A stretch of DNA of 64,000 bases, taken from contig PMSN01000011.1 in the NCBI GenBank assembly GCA_003167555.1, forward strand, positions 496,001 to 560,000. The letters are read 5' to 3'. The notes below the pieces were generated by a model, which made no database searches, was not told the origin of the DNA, and saw only the letters and a program-made list of their open reading frames with translations. The DNA comes from Spartobacteria bacterium (GTDB taxonomy: Bacteria; Verrucomicrobiota; Verrucomicrobiia; Chthoniobacterales; UBA10450). Every line of letters starts with the position of its first letter. The stretch's first letter is position 1. Position numbers and translations under genes: made by a program. Shown here piece by piece: positions 35,053-43,634 of this stretch.

Positions 35053-36405
35053 CTAAAGCGGCGTCCAAGTCGGGTCTCCTGCTTCGATCAAAGGATAATG
35101 CGGACAAGGGCCCAACAAATATTGAAGTCGTGGATCGTCCGAAATCGAAAGATTACTGCCGCGGAAATTCAAATAGATGGAATCGCGTCCGCTGCGCGAC
35201 CAGCCTGTGGCGAGATCGGCGATGATCCCGACAGCCGCCGAGCAGAGAACTCCATTCGACCACACAACCTGCGGCCTTCCACCGGCCGCACCGTAGCGGC
35301 GAGCTTCTTCAGCGAGGACTTCGTCAGTTAAGAAGTTCATGCAATGCATGCACGCTTTCCCGGGCATGGAAAGGATCACCTGTCCGATGATTTCATATTT
35401 TTGGTCGCCTAGCTGTTGAACATCCATGCCAACGTCGACATAGGGAATTAGGTGTCGGCGGCAAAACGCCTCCAAATCCCGGCGTCCTCCGAAGGTATCG
35501 ACACATCCAACGATGATGTCGCACCGCATCAAAAGCTCTGCGCCGGTTTCCCACATCTCAACTTTCACGACGTCCGCATCGTCGTGTAGCGAGCGGATGG
35601 TTCGTTCCGCTATCGCGGTCTTCTTTGTCTTCCGCTTCACGTCCGCCTCGGTTGCGCTAACCGTCCGATTTAGGTTCGTTTCGGAAATTCTGTCGTGGTC
35701 GCAGAGGACGAATCTCGTAATGCCGAGATGTGCCAACTGTTGCGCCATGTGTGACCCGCCGCCTCCAAGTCCAACGATTCCAACTCGCAGGCATGCAAGT
35801 ATTGTGTCCGAGTCAGGACCTAGAAAACCCTGGCGATCGAATCGATCTACGAGAGTTGTCCGTTTCTTGAAGAGTCGGCGCCAGGACCAACGCGTTCGCC
35901 GATCGGCCCCATGTTGAACAATCGTCAGGGGGTACCCAACAACAGAGATCGCAGATTCAACCCCGATTTCAGAATTCCCTGGGGGCGCGATTGACGACCA
36001 GCCCCCGTTCCCGCTTAGGATAGCCCAACCGCTTGCCTTGCCGTGATCGACATTATGTAGGCTGCGGCCCAAGGACGGTAGTTCTGCACTGTCCACCCCG
36101 CTCGGGCTTGGGACGCCAACGCCTCCGTGAGAATGCACGTGCACCTGGCCGACCTTGTGAACAGCAATTCGTGCCATCGCGTCGGTGATCGCGGCGGAAC
36201 CTATTCGAACGCCAACTGAATGATCCTGGAGGTATTGTTCGTCCGGCACCGAATGGTATGCGACGCAGTGGACGAGGGTCGTTTTTCCTGTGCTGCTACA
36301 ATTTGTGGAGAAGAAGCCAACCCTTTCCGCGGCGAAACTGTGGGGCCGGTGCAAGTCTGCGACTGCTTCGTCCAGAAGCGTCTTTAGGAGCTTTACTTTT
36401 TGCAT
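35053..36405 (-). CDS. JAB-E1 fusion (ThiF-family adenylyltransferase)
   Basis: 450 residues. The N-terminal part (to about 165) resembles a JAB/JAMM domain: VHVHSHGGVGVPSPSGVD gives an HxH...S-x2-D metal motif with one residue more than the usual spacing. From about 205 it is a ThiF/E1 Rossmann domain: VGIVGLGGGGSHMAQQLAHL, DHDRISETNLNR, IVGCVDTFGGRRDLEAF, and the CxxC pair ACMHCMNF. Such E1 enzymes adenylate ubiquitin-like proteins; the JAB part would release them. Its ATG overlaps the E2-like stop by one base. Confidence 0.85.
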   Translation of the reverse strand: MQKVKLLKTLLDEAVADLHRPHSFAAERVGFFSTNCSSTGKTTLVHCVAYHSVPDEQYLQDHSVGVRIGSAAITDAMARIAVHKVGQVHVHSHGGVGVPSPSGVDSAELPSLGRSLHNVDHGKASGWAILSGNGGWSSIAPPGNSEIGVESAISVVGYPLTIVQHGADRRTRWSWRRLFKKRTTLVDRFDRQGFLGPDSDTILACLRVGIVGLGGGGSHMAQQLAHLGITRFVLCDHDRISETNLNRTVSATEADVKRKTKKTAIAERTIRSLHDDADVVKVEMWETGAELLMRCDIIVGCVDTFGGRRDLEAFCRRHLIPYVDVGMDVQQLGDQKYEIIGQVILSMPGKACMHCMNFLTDEVLAEEARRYGAAGGRPQVVWSNGVLCSAAVGIIADLATGWSRSGRDSIYLNFRGSNLSISDDPRLQYLLGPCPHYPLIEAGDPTWTPL

Positions 36406-36749
36406 TAACGAAATGCCTCCAAATGGCTCGCGAGCATCGCCGAGAGCCGTTTATTCGAATCTTGGGCTTTCCAGGAAACGGCCCACCATTGCCGGCCGAG
36501 AATTACAACACCGGCAGCGTTCCAATTCTGTCCCTTGCCCTGATGAGTGATTTTCGCCGAAACGAAAAGTCGAGATGCGTATCCGTCGCGCGGTGTGGGA
36601 CAGAGCAATGCATCCACAACCTTGGGCTCACATCCGGCGGGCAGGCCCATTTCCGGAATCAATATGAAAGCCGTCCCGCCTTCGCTGGCCGTCGATAGGC
36701 CAGCGAAGCAGGATTTGAGTTCCTCAATTTCGTCGCTAGGAAAACTCAC
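36405..36749 (-). CDS. Prokaryotic E2/UBC-like protein
   Basis: 114 residues from GTG 36749. It fits the short prokaryotic E2-like families (Prok-E2_E type): AFILIPEMGLPAGCEPKVVDALLC, then FVSAKITHQGKGQNWNAAGV and WWAVSW. It would transfer the ubiquitin-like protein from E1. Cysteines at about 14, 40 and 49 do not sit in the classical E2 active-site context, so catalysis is open. Position between the multiubiquitin and E1 genes, with overlaps on both sides, supports the role more than sequence alone. Confidence 0.7.
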   Translation of the reverse strand: MSFPSDEIEELKSCFAGLSTASEGGTAFILIPEMGLPAGCEPKVVDALLCPTPRDGYASRLFVSAKITHQGKGQNWNAAGVVILGRQWWAVSWKAQDSNKRLSAMLASHLEAFR

Positions 36750-37450
36750 TTCGACGAACCTGCGCTTGGTTGGTGACTCACGAACACCTCGCCGCCTTTG
36801 ATTTGAACGTGGTCGGTCTCCTTGAGATCCACGAACTTGGACCCCCTCAGTTCGCTAAGAATATCGCTCGCTGATACACCGTCGAGACCTTTGAGATGTG
36901 GCACCGAATTCTTCCCGGACTGAGTCGCGTATTTTTTCCCGTTGATGGAGACCTCGACAACCAAGGTACCGACGCGGGTGTAGAAAACGGGCCCGTCGTT
37001 AAAGTGAACTGCTGTGTTCAACTCAATCGGAACATCATTCGGCGAATGCAGATCACGGAACAGCGCTACGTCTTTTGGCAGTTCAAACAACTCTCGGATT
37101 GAGCCGCCTGTTTGGTCGGGTGTGCCGACCTCCTCAATGCGATCGTCAACAAACACTGCTCTTTTGCCGGGGGTCTCACACGCCTTTCGTTCGCCGACCT
37201 CAGTAGCGCGCATTGTATAGAACACGTTTCCGTAGCGAAGGTCCACCATTTCACCGGGTTTAAGGACAACATCGCTGGGAGAATTGTGGTCGCGAACAAT
37301 TACGAAATCAGCGGGCACGCTCGCTTGGACCCGAAGCACAGCCGCCGAAACGGTTGGGTCGGGAATAGCGATCTTATTATCATCGATAGACGCCGCCCAT
37401 TTCGCTGCCGATTGCTTCTTCGAGGTCTGAGTTTCGGGAATTGGATTCAT
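36746..37450 (-). CDS. Multiubiquitin-domain protein
   Basis: 234 residues from ATG 37450. Three beta-grasp-like units in tandem: IAIPDPTVSAAVLRVQASVP..., then AVFVDDRIEEVGTPDQTGGS..., and a C-terminal unit VVEVSINGKKYATQSGKNS... Two of the units share the pattern (DxxSPxDVxLxxGxxVxxxxGxVFYTR). This is the multiubiquitin (PF14452-like) architecture known from bacterial ubiquitin-like operons. It would be the substrate of the E1/E2 pair. It ends SAGSSK without a di-glycine; the JAB domain might process it. Upstream codons to 37510 look non-coding. Confidence 0.8.
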   Translation of the reverse strand: MNPIPETQTSKKQSAAKWAASIDDNKIAIPDPTVSAAVLRVQASVPADFVIVRDHNSPSDVVLKPGEMVDLRYGNVFYTMRATEVGERKACETPGKRAVFVDDRIEEVGTPDQTGGSIRELFELPKDVALFRDLHSPNDVPIELNTAVHFNDGPVFYTRVGTLVVEVSINGKKYATQSGKNSVPHLKGLDGVSASDILSELRGSKFVDLKETDHVQIKGGEVFVSHQPSAGSSK

Positions 37451-37634
37451 ATGGTTAAAGCGCGACGGGGGTTGTCGTCGTTTCACAATGAAAGACGGTT
37501 GCCGCCACACCCTCTAAGGCTGGCGACCCGCGCGTTTTGGGACGGGAAACGTTAATTTCTGGATTAATTTTGCGCTTGGTCTCTAAATTGGCCGGCACGC
37601 GAGCCTTTATGAACCGACGCCCCCGAGTGGAACC
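37451..37634. promoter_or_regulatory. Divergent promoter region between the two accessory operons
   Basis: 184 bases separating the multiubiquitin and sigma-factor genes. It holds the dyad TTAAT-N6-ATTAA (37552-37567), preceded by gggaaac, which resembles the -35 box of ECF-type promoters. A sensible place for control of both operons by the neighbouring sigma factor; inferred only. Confidence 0.4.
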
Positions 37635-38231
37635 ATGAGCGAAGAAGAACTTGAGCGCCTGAGATCGCTCGATTGGAACGACTTGGGCTTGCGGTTGCTC
37701 GTCTTCGCAAAGTACTGGGCCAAGAACCATTACTTCTGGACAGAAGGGCGGCCGCTCGCCGAAGGAAAATCCCCGGATGAAATCGCCAGGGAGGCCATCA
37801 GCGCATTCTGGGGATCAGTTAGAAAATGGAATCCCAAGTACGATGTTCTGACGCAGCTAAAGGGGGCCGTCCGGAGCATCCTGTGGAACCTCCATCAAAA
37901 GAAAAGCTCAAAACTCACGGCCCCACAACCGCCCGAGTTCTTCGACTTGTATGTTGGCGAGGTACCCGATGCGGCAACGGAAGCTGCGTCTCAAGATTAC
38001 TGTAGGGCAATGTTTGAAGCCCTATATAAGGACGACGCAGTCCGCAACAGTGACGAGCTGATGCTCATCGTTATGGCCTACGAAGAGGGAGCAGAAACCA
38101 TTGCTGACGTCGCCGAAAAGACAGGTATCGAAGCAGCTAGGATTTATGCTCTTCGGAGGCAATTGAAAGACATCAAACAGAGAGTGCTAGGCACCCTCGA
38201 CACGAAAGACGGCAATGAAAAAGAATTATAG
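37635..38231 (+). CDS. Sigma-70-like (ECF-type) sigma factor
   Basis: 198 residues. The N-terminal half resembles sigma region 2 (EIAREAISAFWGSVRKWNPK, then LKGAVRSILWNLHQKK). The C-terminal half is a region-4-like helix-turn-helix (ETIADVAEKTGIEAARIYALRRQL). Likely directs RNA polymerase to a small set of local promoters. Divergent from the ubiquitin-like operon and overlapping the next gene by 17 bases. Divergent enough that it could be a regulator that only resembles sigma factors. Confidence 0.7.
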   Translation: MSEEELERLRSLDWNDLGLRLLVFAKYWAKNHYFWTEGRPLAEGKSPDEIAREAISAFWGSVRKWNPKYDVLTQLKGAVRSILWNLHQKKSSKLTAPQPPEFFDLYVGEVPDAATEAASQDYCRAMFEALYKDDAVRNSDELMLIVMAYEEGAETIADVAEKTGIEAARIYALRRQLKDIKQRVLGTLDTKDGNEKEL

Positions 38232-38640
38232 AAAAGCGATGGAGAGGCTAGACTTGTTTCTGGCGGACACAGAAGGACAGAGCAAAGAAGCGGTTGCCGA
38301 CGAGCTGAAGGCCCAAGGAACCGATGTCACGGCTTTCCTTGGCGATGTGAATGCTCTCGTTCGTAAAGGCTATCAAGGTTCATTAAAGGAAATTGCAGCC
38401 AACGAACGGGAAGCGGTGGTTCGGAGCAGGAAGACCAGGTTTGCGGGTTTGGCGGGAACAAAAGAGCAAATGCTTCTGTTGGTAGCTCGATTGCAGCGTG
38501 GCGATTTTGGGATAAATCTCAGAGAGCGTGCCGTTGCGCGGTGTCGCAATCAAGACCCCGCCACACTATCGGAGGAGGATCTCCGCTCTTGGCTCGAGGA
38601 TATCGATGCGTCGGAAGCGTCTGGCGTGCAAAACGAATGA
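38215..38640 (+). CDS. Unknown protein of the sigma/IrrE operon
   Basis: 141 residues, charged, probably helical throughout; no membrane segment and no known domain recognised. It begins MKKNYRKAMERLDLFLADTEG and ends in an acidic tail (LEDIDASEASGVQNE). It is wedged between the sigma factor and the metallopeptidase, with overlaps on both sides (17 and 4 bases). By analogy with ImmA-ImmR and IrrE-DdrO pairs, it could be the substrate cleaved by the peptidase, perhaps an anti-sigma factor. That is inference. Confidence 0.65.
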   Translation: MKKNYRKAMERLDLFLADTEGQSKEAVADELKAQGTDVTAFLGDVNALVRKGYQGSLKEIAANEREAVVRSRKTRFAGLAGTKEQMLLLVARLQRGDFGINLRERAVARCRNQDPATLSEEDLRSWLEDIDASEASGVQNE

Positions 38641-39434
38641 CGATTCTAGGCCAGACACGCATCAACGCTTGTCGGCAAGCGGCGCGGGGATTGTTGGACT
38701 TGTTCGCCGTAGACGCTCCTGACGAAATCGATTTGGAAACTATCGCTTGGCGGGCGGGGAAACTACAGATTCGCTATGGCGGACTTTCGAACTGCGATGG
38801 CCGAATCATCGCTAATGCTGGAGGAGGCGGGGTCATACGCGTTCGTCATTCGTCTTCCGTAGGACGAGAGAGGTTTACGATCGCCCACGAGATTGGCCAC
38901 TTCGTTCTTCATCCGACGCCTCAACTGCATAGAGATGATGGCCCCCCACAGTTTGCTATGTGGCACAATGATGGCGAAGAAGCAGAGGCCAACATCTTCG
39001 CTGCAGAATTGCTCATGCCAGAACACCTATTGTTACGGGCTACGAAAAGGCGTGACCCATCTCTCGGGCTGCTCGACTGTGTTGCCGATCAATTCGGCAC
39101 GAGTGTTCTAGCAACAACAGTTCAGTATGTAACCTACACCTCAGAACAGGTTGCACTCGTCCTAAGCGCTGGCAAAACCATTCAATGGGCCAAGCCATCG
39201 CGAAGCTTTAATTATCGCATCAGAGGTGGAGAACTCAGTCCAGACTCTGCCGCTGGCGAACGGATCGCGGGTAAGGCGCCGGACCCCGATCGTATGGTTG
39301 TTACGCCAGCTTGCGCCTGGTTGAAGCAGTTCGAGTACGACAACGAGCGCGACATTATGGAGGACAGTCGGTATCTCGATTACTATGATCGGACTCTGAG
39401 CCTCCTCTGGTTGAAAGAAGACCTGGCAGATTAG
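38637..39434 (+). CDS. ImmA/IrrE-family metallopeptidase
   Basis: 265 residues from ATG 38637. The zinc motif HEIGH is in FTIAHEIGHFVLHP, and the downstream Glu is in EEAEANIFAAELLMP, the standard ImmA/IrrE pair. Such peptidases cleave a repressor to switch on a mobile element or a stress response. It overlaps the preceding gene by 4 bases (ATGA). The C-terminal 90 residues have no recognised domain and may sense a signal. Confidence 0.88.
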   Translation: MTILGQTRINACRQAARGLLDLFAVDAPDEIDLETIAWRAGKLQIRYGGLSNCDGRIIANAGGGGVIRVRHSSSVGRERFTIAHEIGHFVLHPTPQLHRDDGPPQFAMWHNDGEEAEANIFAAELLMPEHLLLRATKRRDPSLGLLDCVADQFGTSVLATTVQYVTYTSEQVALVLSAGKTIQWAKPSRSFNYRIRGGELSPDSAAGERIAGKAPDPDRMVVTPACAWLKQFEYDNERDIMEDSRYLDYYDRTLSLLWLKEDLAD

Positions 39435-39729
39435 CGATGAACGTCAGGCCTGTCGCTTCCCCGACCGAGCGCAATTGATTTCCTTTCACCTGGAAGTTCA
39501 CGCTCCGGATCGTGGACCATGATGGCTGCCATCGGCCCTCAAAAATGGCTTGCATAGTCTCCTACAACTCGACCATTCTTCAGCTCCTTGCGACGAAGTC
39601 AGCAGTTCCCTCAGCAATGAAACCAATTCAAACTCGTGGGTTTGCTGCGCTCGCGCAAGAATACCACGTCCATATCGAGGGTAATCGTAAGCTGGGCACG
39701 AAACTCGGCATGCTGTAGATCGCCTAATA
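39435..39729. other. Gene-free gap of 295 bases
   Basis: No convincing reading frame on either strand. Several short frames exist (the longest in a plus frame is 68 codons), but none looks like a known protein. A minus-strand frame with MVHDPERELPGERKSIAL suggests a decayed gene but is broken by stop codons. Confidence 0.4.
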
Positions 39730-41109
39730 GTGAGTTCGCAAACCGCCATTCGCGGCAAAGTTTTCCGCGATCCCGTGCACGAATTGATCCGTGTCGACCC
39801 TGAGGATTCCTTCGCGCTCAACCTCATGGATACGCGTGAGTTTCAACGGCTGCGCCGCGTGAGACAACTTGGGGTAAGTGCCCTGACGTATCCTGGAGCA
39901 GAGCATTCAAGGTTTTCGCATAGCCTTGGAGTTTTCAATTTCGCCCAACGAATGTTGGAAATTCTGCGCGCAAGGTACCATCGGAGTTCGATTGCGACTG
40001 ATCTCGTCGATCAAAACTCAAGGGCAGTTAAAGCAGCAGCGCTGCTGCATGATGTCGGGCACGGTCCATTTTCGCACATGGCCGAACGCGCATTTGGAAT
40101 GCGCGGTCGCCACGAAAAGAAGACTGTCGAACTAATCACAAGCGAAGGTTCTATCCAAGAAATTCTTTCTGACCACAAGATCGATCCCGAACAGGTAGCC
40201 AATTTCATCACCGGTGCTTCCGAGTTTCGGATTCTTGTCGATATCGTCAGCAGTCAGCTCGATGCAGATCGTATGGATTACATCTTACGAGATGCGCACA
40301 GCACCGGCGTCAAATACGGATCGTTCGATTCCGAGTGGCTGTTAAGTAGTTTGTGCATTGGAACCGAACCGAATAGGAAGGCTCCGGGCGACGCGTACGA
40401 TTGGCGTTTGTGCCTCGACGAAAGACGCGGACTGCATTCTGCCGAGCAATTCATCATTGCTCGAATGCACATGAGTCTGCAGGTATATTTTCATCATGCC
40501 ACGCGGGGTTGGGAAGCGCATTTGCTGTGTCTGTTTCGCGAAGCAGCAGCTTTGGCCGAAAAGAATGAATTGCCGGAATCGACCCCAGATCTCGCGCGCG
40601 AGTTTTTCCGAACAAAGGGGAAAGCGGGACCAGCTCAATTCTTGCAGCTCGACGAAGCCACGATTGTCTGTGCGATGCAACAATGGACATTTGCTGAAAA
40701 GCACCCTCGCTTGCGCGACCTAGCGTCATCTTTCTTAGCGAGAAGGAAGGTGTTTCACTGTTTCGAGCTTCCAAGGTCGGACTACCGAGTCACGATGCAA
40801 CTAAGTAGTGAGTTGAAAAAAATTGGACAGGAGGAACGGGACTGGTTGCTCGACTCCTCGGATCTCGTGAGTTACGAAGACTTTGATTCCATATTTCGGG
40901 GTTCAAAAAGGACTCCAGCGGAAGTGTCAACGACTGCAGTGTTGCTGGCGGAAGGTGCGCTAGGGGCGCCCGCGCGTCCCGTTGAGGCCGATTCTATAAT
41001 GTTGCGTGCGATGGGAGATAACCCCATAGAGGCTATAAATCGCCTCTATTGCCATCAAGATATTGTGGTTCCCGTGAAGAAAGTTCTTGCAGCGCTGGGC
41101 GTTTCATAG
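39730..41109 (+). CDS. HD-domain phosphohydrolase (SAMHD1/YwfO-like)
   Basis: 459 residues from a GTG start. HD motif: RFSHSLGVFNFA near residue 60, ALLHDVGHGPFSHMAE near 105, and DIVSSQLDADRMDYILRD near 180. This order is that of dNTP triphosphohydrolases such as SAMHD1 and the Bacillus YwfO protein. It begins RGKVFRDPVHELIRV, as those do. Such enzymes can deplete dNTPs to block phage replication; here the activity is inferred. The next gene encodes a YwgA-like partner 18 bases on. Confidence 0.88.
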   Translation: MSSQTAIRGKVFRDPVHELIRVDPEDSFALNLMDTREFQRLRRVRQLGVSALTYPGAEHSRFSHSLGVFNFAQRMLEILRARYHRSSIATDLVDQNSRAVKAAALLHDVGHGPFSHMAERAFGMRGRHEKKTVELITSEGSIQEILSDHKIDPEQVANFITGASEFRILVDIVSSQLDADRMDYILRDAHSTGVKYGSFDSEWLLSSLCIGTEPNRKAPGDAYDWRLCLDERRGLHSAEQFIIARMHMSLQVYFHHATRGWEAHLLCLFREAAALAEKNELPESTPDLAREFFRTKGKAGPAQFLQLDEATIVCAMQQWTFAEKHPRLRDLASSFLARRKVFHCFELPRSDYRVTMQLSSELKKIGQEERDWLLDSSDLVSYEDFDSIFRGSKRTPAEVSTTAVLLAEGALGAPARPVEADSIMLRAMGDNPIEAINRLYCHQDIVVPVKKVLAALGVS

Positions 41110-41127
41110 TCTTTGGTGGAGCGCCCC

Positions 41128-41619
41128 ATGCACCCAACGATTCGAATTGCACACTTGGTGCATTTGTTAAAGCGGATTGAAGGTAGAAAAAAACTGCACA
41201 AGATTGTCCACATCTTGCAGGAATTGGGTGCGCCCTTTGTTGAACCGTTTCAATACTCGCAGTATGGAATGTACTCTCAGCAGTTAACAACTGAGATGGG
41301 GCATCTGGTTCGGGATAAACTGGTAACAGAAGATGGCACAAACGTCTTCGTCTTTAAGCCCTCTAAGGATTTAGCCAGATTACTCAACGCTTTGAAGATT
41401 GAACCAGAACCGGAGTGGGCTTCGCTGGCGCACGAATTAAATAAGTTGTCTCCGCAAATGCTAGAAGGCATTAGCACGGTTTTGTTTTTGCGTGAGCGGG
41501 GCTACGCGAAAGAGAAGCTTCGCCTTCGTTTAGTCGCGCTCAAACCCCGCTTGGGATCGATCGCGGACGAGTGTATCGAGCGAGCCGCCGACCTGACAGA
41601 GAATTCTGCACTCGTGTAG
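41128..41619 (+). CDS. YwgA-like protein
   Basis: 163 residues from ATG 41128, preceded by ggtggag. The N-terminal half IRIAHLVHLLKRIEGRKKL, HKIVHILQELGAPFVEPF and YSQYGMYSQQLTTEM follows the YwgA pattern (GRKKxQKxVYIxK...Y.YGxYSxxL). In Bacillus subtilis ywgA adjoins the HD gene ywfO. The repeat of that pairing suggests a functional module. Activity unknown; the fold is distantly like the DUF4065/Panacea group. Confidence 0.65.
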   Translation: MHPTIRIAHLVHLLKRIEGRKKLHKIVHILQELGAPFVEPFQYSQYGMYSQQLTTEMGHLVRDKLVTEDGTNVFVFKPSKDLARLLNALKIEPEPEWASLAHELNKLSPQMLEGISTVLFLRERGYAKEKLRLRLVALKPRLGSIADECIERAADLTENSALV

Positions 41620-41760
41620 TATTCTTCCTTAGTGCGCTTCCATAGAGGGCAGCAGCGCCAAGCTGGCGTGCGCTGGCAAGAAACGAGCAAGGAGAATGTG
41701 GGCGCGGCGAGGAATCCGGCCGAGGAGGAAAGGTCCTGCGGGTATGCTTGCCAAGATCGC

Positions 41761-41853
41761 TCATCTCTCCGGGTTCACGGGGAAATGCTTGTTCTTCAAT
41801 CGCTCCGGAACGCGCTCGGTCTGTTCGGATTCGATCTCCTCGGTGGCGGCGCC
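41761..41853 (-). pseudogene. rarA: Detached rarA 3' fragment
   Basis: On the minus strand this reads GAATEEIESEQTERVPERLK, then NKHFPVNPER and stop, the last 30 residues of RarA. It aligns without gaps to the end of the intact rarA (46990-47082) over 93 bases with about 16 mismatches. It is in direct orientation to it. No other part of rarA adjoins it. It marks one end of the 41.8-47.0 kb segment. Confidence 0.8.
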
Positions 41854-41901
41854 ACGTCTACACATTCGGCGCGGGATCGTCGTTCGCGAGCTGGACCGCT
41901 C

Positions 41902-42750
41902 TTAGTTCGGCTTGCTTTTCCTGGCGACAAAGAGCCCGAAAGCCATCGCTCCCTGAGTGTACGCCTGTGTCATTAGAGGAAAGGATTTCACAAAGCGACG
42001 CGTGGCAGCATCTGCAAAAGGAATGAACCATCTCACCGCCAAACGCTCGGCGATACGGGAGCAGTGGGTCCATGTCGGCGCGATGCGAGTGGTGATGTCT
42101 TCGGCGGTTACGACCACGAGGCCGCTTTCCCGCATCCACCTTTGGTAATCGCTAAGATTTCCAAGGCTGGCGCTGAGCATCGCCTCTGCGATGGTTGCGA
42201 CCAGCTCCTGCTCCTCTTCCCGCATCGGTCCGTCTCGTCGAAGCCAGGCGCAGACCGCCAGGACACCGCCGGGTCTCAAGGCGGATGCGCAACGTTTGAA
42301 GAACGCTTCCTTATCCTCGAAATGTTCACTGCTTTCCATGATCCAGACCATGTCCACGCTCTCGGGCACGGGCTGCCATTGATTTGCATCCGCGACTTGA
42401 AAACGAACCCGATCGCTTAGTCCTCGCGCCTTTGCCGTCCTGGCAGCCATTTTTGCCTGAACGGGACTGATCGTTAGGCCAGTGACGTGGCAGTCGAATT
42501 GATCAGCCAGCCAGAAGGCAGAGCCCCCGACGCCGCACCCAATGTCCAGCACGTGGGAGCCGCGGACCACACCGGCCCGTTCTGCGAGGACCTCCATCAG
42601 TCTTACCTGAGCTTCCTCAGCAGACTGATCATTGTCCCAATAGCCGTGATGAAGATGTTCTCCCCACAGAAAACGGTACAAGAATGACAAGCGGTCGTAA
42701 TGTTTCCGAATGTGATCGAGATCGACCTGGAACGTTGGTGGTTCGGTCAT
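41902..42750 (-). CDS. SAM-dependent methyltransferase (tocopherol/sterol type)
   Basis: 282 residues. IRKHYDRLSFLYRFLWGEHLHHGYW at the start and the SAM motif VLDIGCGVGGSAFWLADQ near residue 70 resemble the gamma-tocopherol and sterol C-methyltransferase group. GLTISPVQAKMA and VWIMESSEHFEDK are the following motifs. Substrate not assignable. It precedes no gene of quinone synthesis but is next to a flavin monooxygenase, so a small secondary-metabolite or quinone-modifying role is possible. Confidence 0.88.
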   Translation of the reverse strand: MTEPPTFQVDLDHIRKHYDRLSFLYRFLWGEHLHHGYWDNDQSAEEAQVRLMEVLAERAGVVRGSHVLDIGCGVGGSAFWLADQFDCHVTGLTISPVQAKMAARTAKARGLSDRVRFQVADANQWQPVPESVDMVWIMESSEHFEDKEAFFKRCASALRPGGVLAVCAWLRRDGPMREEEQELVATIAEAMLSASLGNLSDYQRWMRESGLVVVTAEDITTRIAPTWTHCSRIAERLAVRWFIPFADAATRRFVKSFPLMTQAYTQGAMAFGLFVARKSKPN

Positions 42751-42776
42751 GCCAGATAGTGTCTGCGAGGAACGGC

Positions 42777-43631
42777 CTAACGACTTATCTTGGGTTTTGA
42801 GCTGATACGGTCCAGCTCCACGGAATACAGTCCGTTATTAGGGAAGCGATCGTGCAGTCCTTGCAAAAGTTCAGCGGCCCGTTCCGGATTCTTGTCGCGC
42901 AGCGCTGCTACAGCCAGCAAGAGCTTCGCGAAGGGCTCAAGGTAGTAACCGTGGAGGGCGGTCATCCGAAGCTGTTCGAGTCCTTTGTCATGATCGATTC
43001 TCGATCCCGTAAGTCTGAGCAAGATGCGCAGTGGGGCCGCCTTTAGACTTAGCAAATAATTCTCGACGCCTGAACCGAGGTAGGCGTCGAATGCGCCCGG
43101 ATCCACCAAGAGGAGCTTGTCGCCATAAGGGCGACCTTCCCTCGTGAAGACCAGCGCAGTGAGATTCTGCTTATCCACGAGCGCGGCATAATCGGCGCGC
43201 AAACCGTAGGTGAGAGATTTTGCAAACAGAGCATTCGCGTCATTGGGTGATTTCTGAAGCGTGGTATCGGCCAGATGGTCTGCCTGGTTGATCTGTTGGG
43301 TGAAATGCAATCGTACTTGTGGATTCGGCTGCAGTTTCTTCCGGTCCGCGAATCGCGCATCGTCGACAAATAGCTCCGATTCGAGCGCTCCTAAACGGGC
43401 TAGCTCGGAGAAAAGGTAGGCTGCGGCATCAGATGCGGGTCCCAACGGATCGACGGGATGGTTCTGCGTTCGCTGCCCGAAAATCCGGTGAGCCTCATCG
43501 AAGTCCAAGTCATACATCTTGAGCCAGCCTTGATAAACGTCCTCGGAGTGAGGGAGGTTTGAGTCCGCCGCCCTGATCGGCGAGATGCCGGTACTGAGAC
43601 CTAGGAGGACGAGAGCAACAATGCGTGTCAC
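42777..43631 (-). CDS. Secreted helical-repeat protein of unknown function
   Basis: 284 residues with a signal peptide (cleavage near IRA-ADS, residue 21-22). Helix pairs such as GWLKMYDLDFDEAHRIF, DANALFAKSLTYGLRADY and LLLAVAALRDKNPERAAELL are TPR-like. No enzyme motif recognised. Periplasmic. It ends 26 bases from the methyltransferase start and begins 4 bases after the monooxygenase stop, so the three genes are probably one operon. Confidence 0.8.
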   Translation of the reverse strand: MTRIVALVLLGLSTGISPIRAADSNLPHSEDVYQGWLKMYDLDFDEAHRIFGQRTQNHPVDPLGPASDAAAYLFSELARLGALESELFVDDARFADRKKLQPNPQVRLHFTQQINQADHLADTTLQKSPNDANALFAKSLTYGLRADYAALVDKQNLTALVFTREGRPYGDKLLLVDPGAFDAYLGSGVENYLLSLKAAPLRILLRLTGSRIDHDKGLEQLRMTALHGYYLEPFAKLLLAVAALRDKNPERAAELLQGLHDRFPNNGLYSVELDRISSKPKISR

Positions 43632-43634
43632 AAG

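Noticed and set aside
37451..37510. Multiubiquitin protein starting at 37510
   Set aside because: The extra 20 residues are basic and unlike the family. ATG 37450 gives a normal start, although no good ribosome binding site is seen.
39512..39827. Small frames in the 39.4-39.8 kb gap as genes
   Set aside because: No ribosome binding sites, no family patterns, and mutual overlap on both strands.
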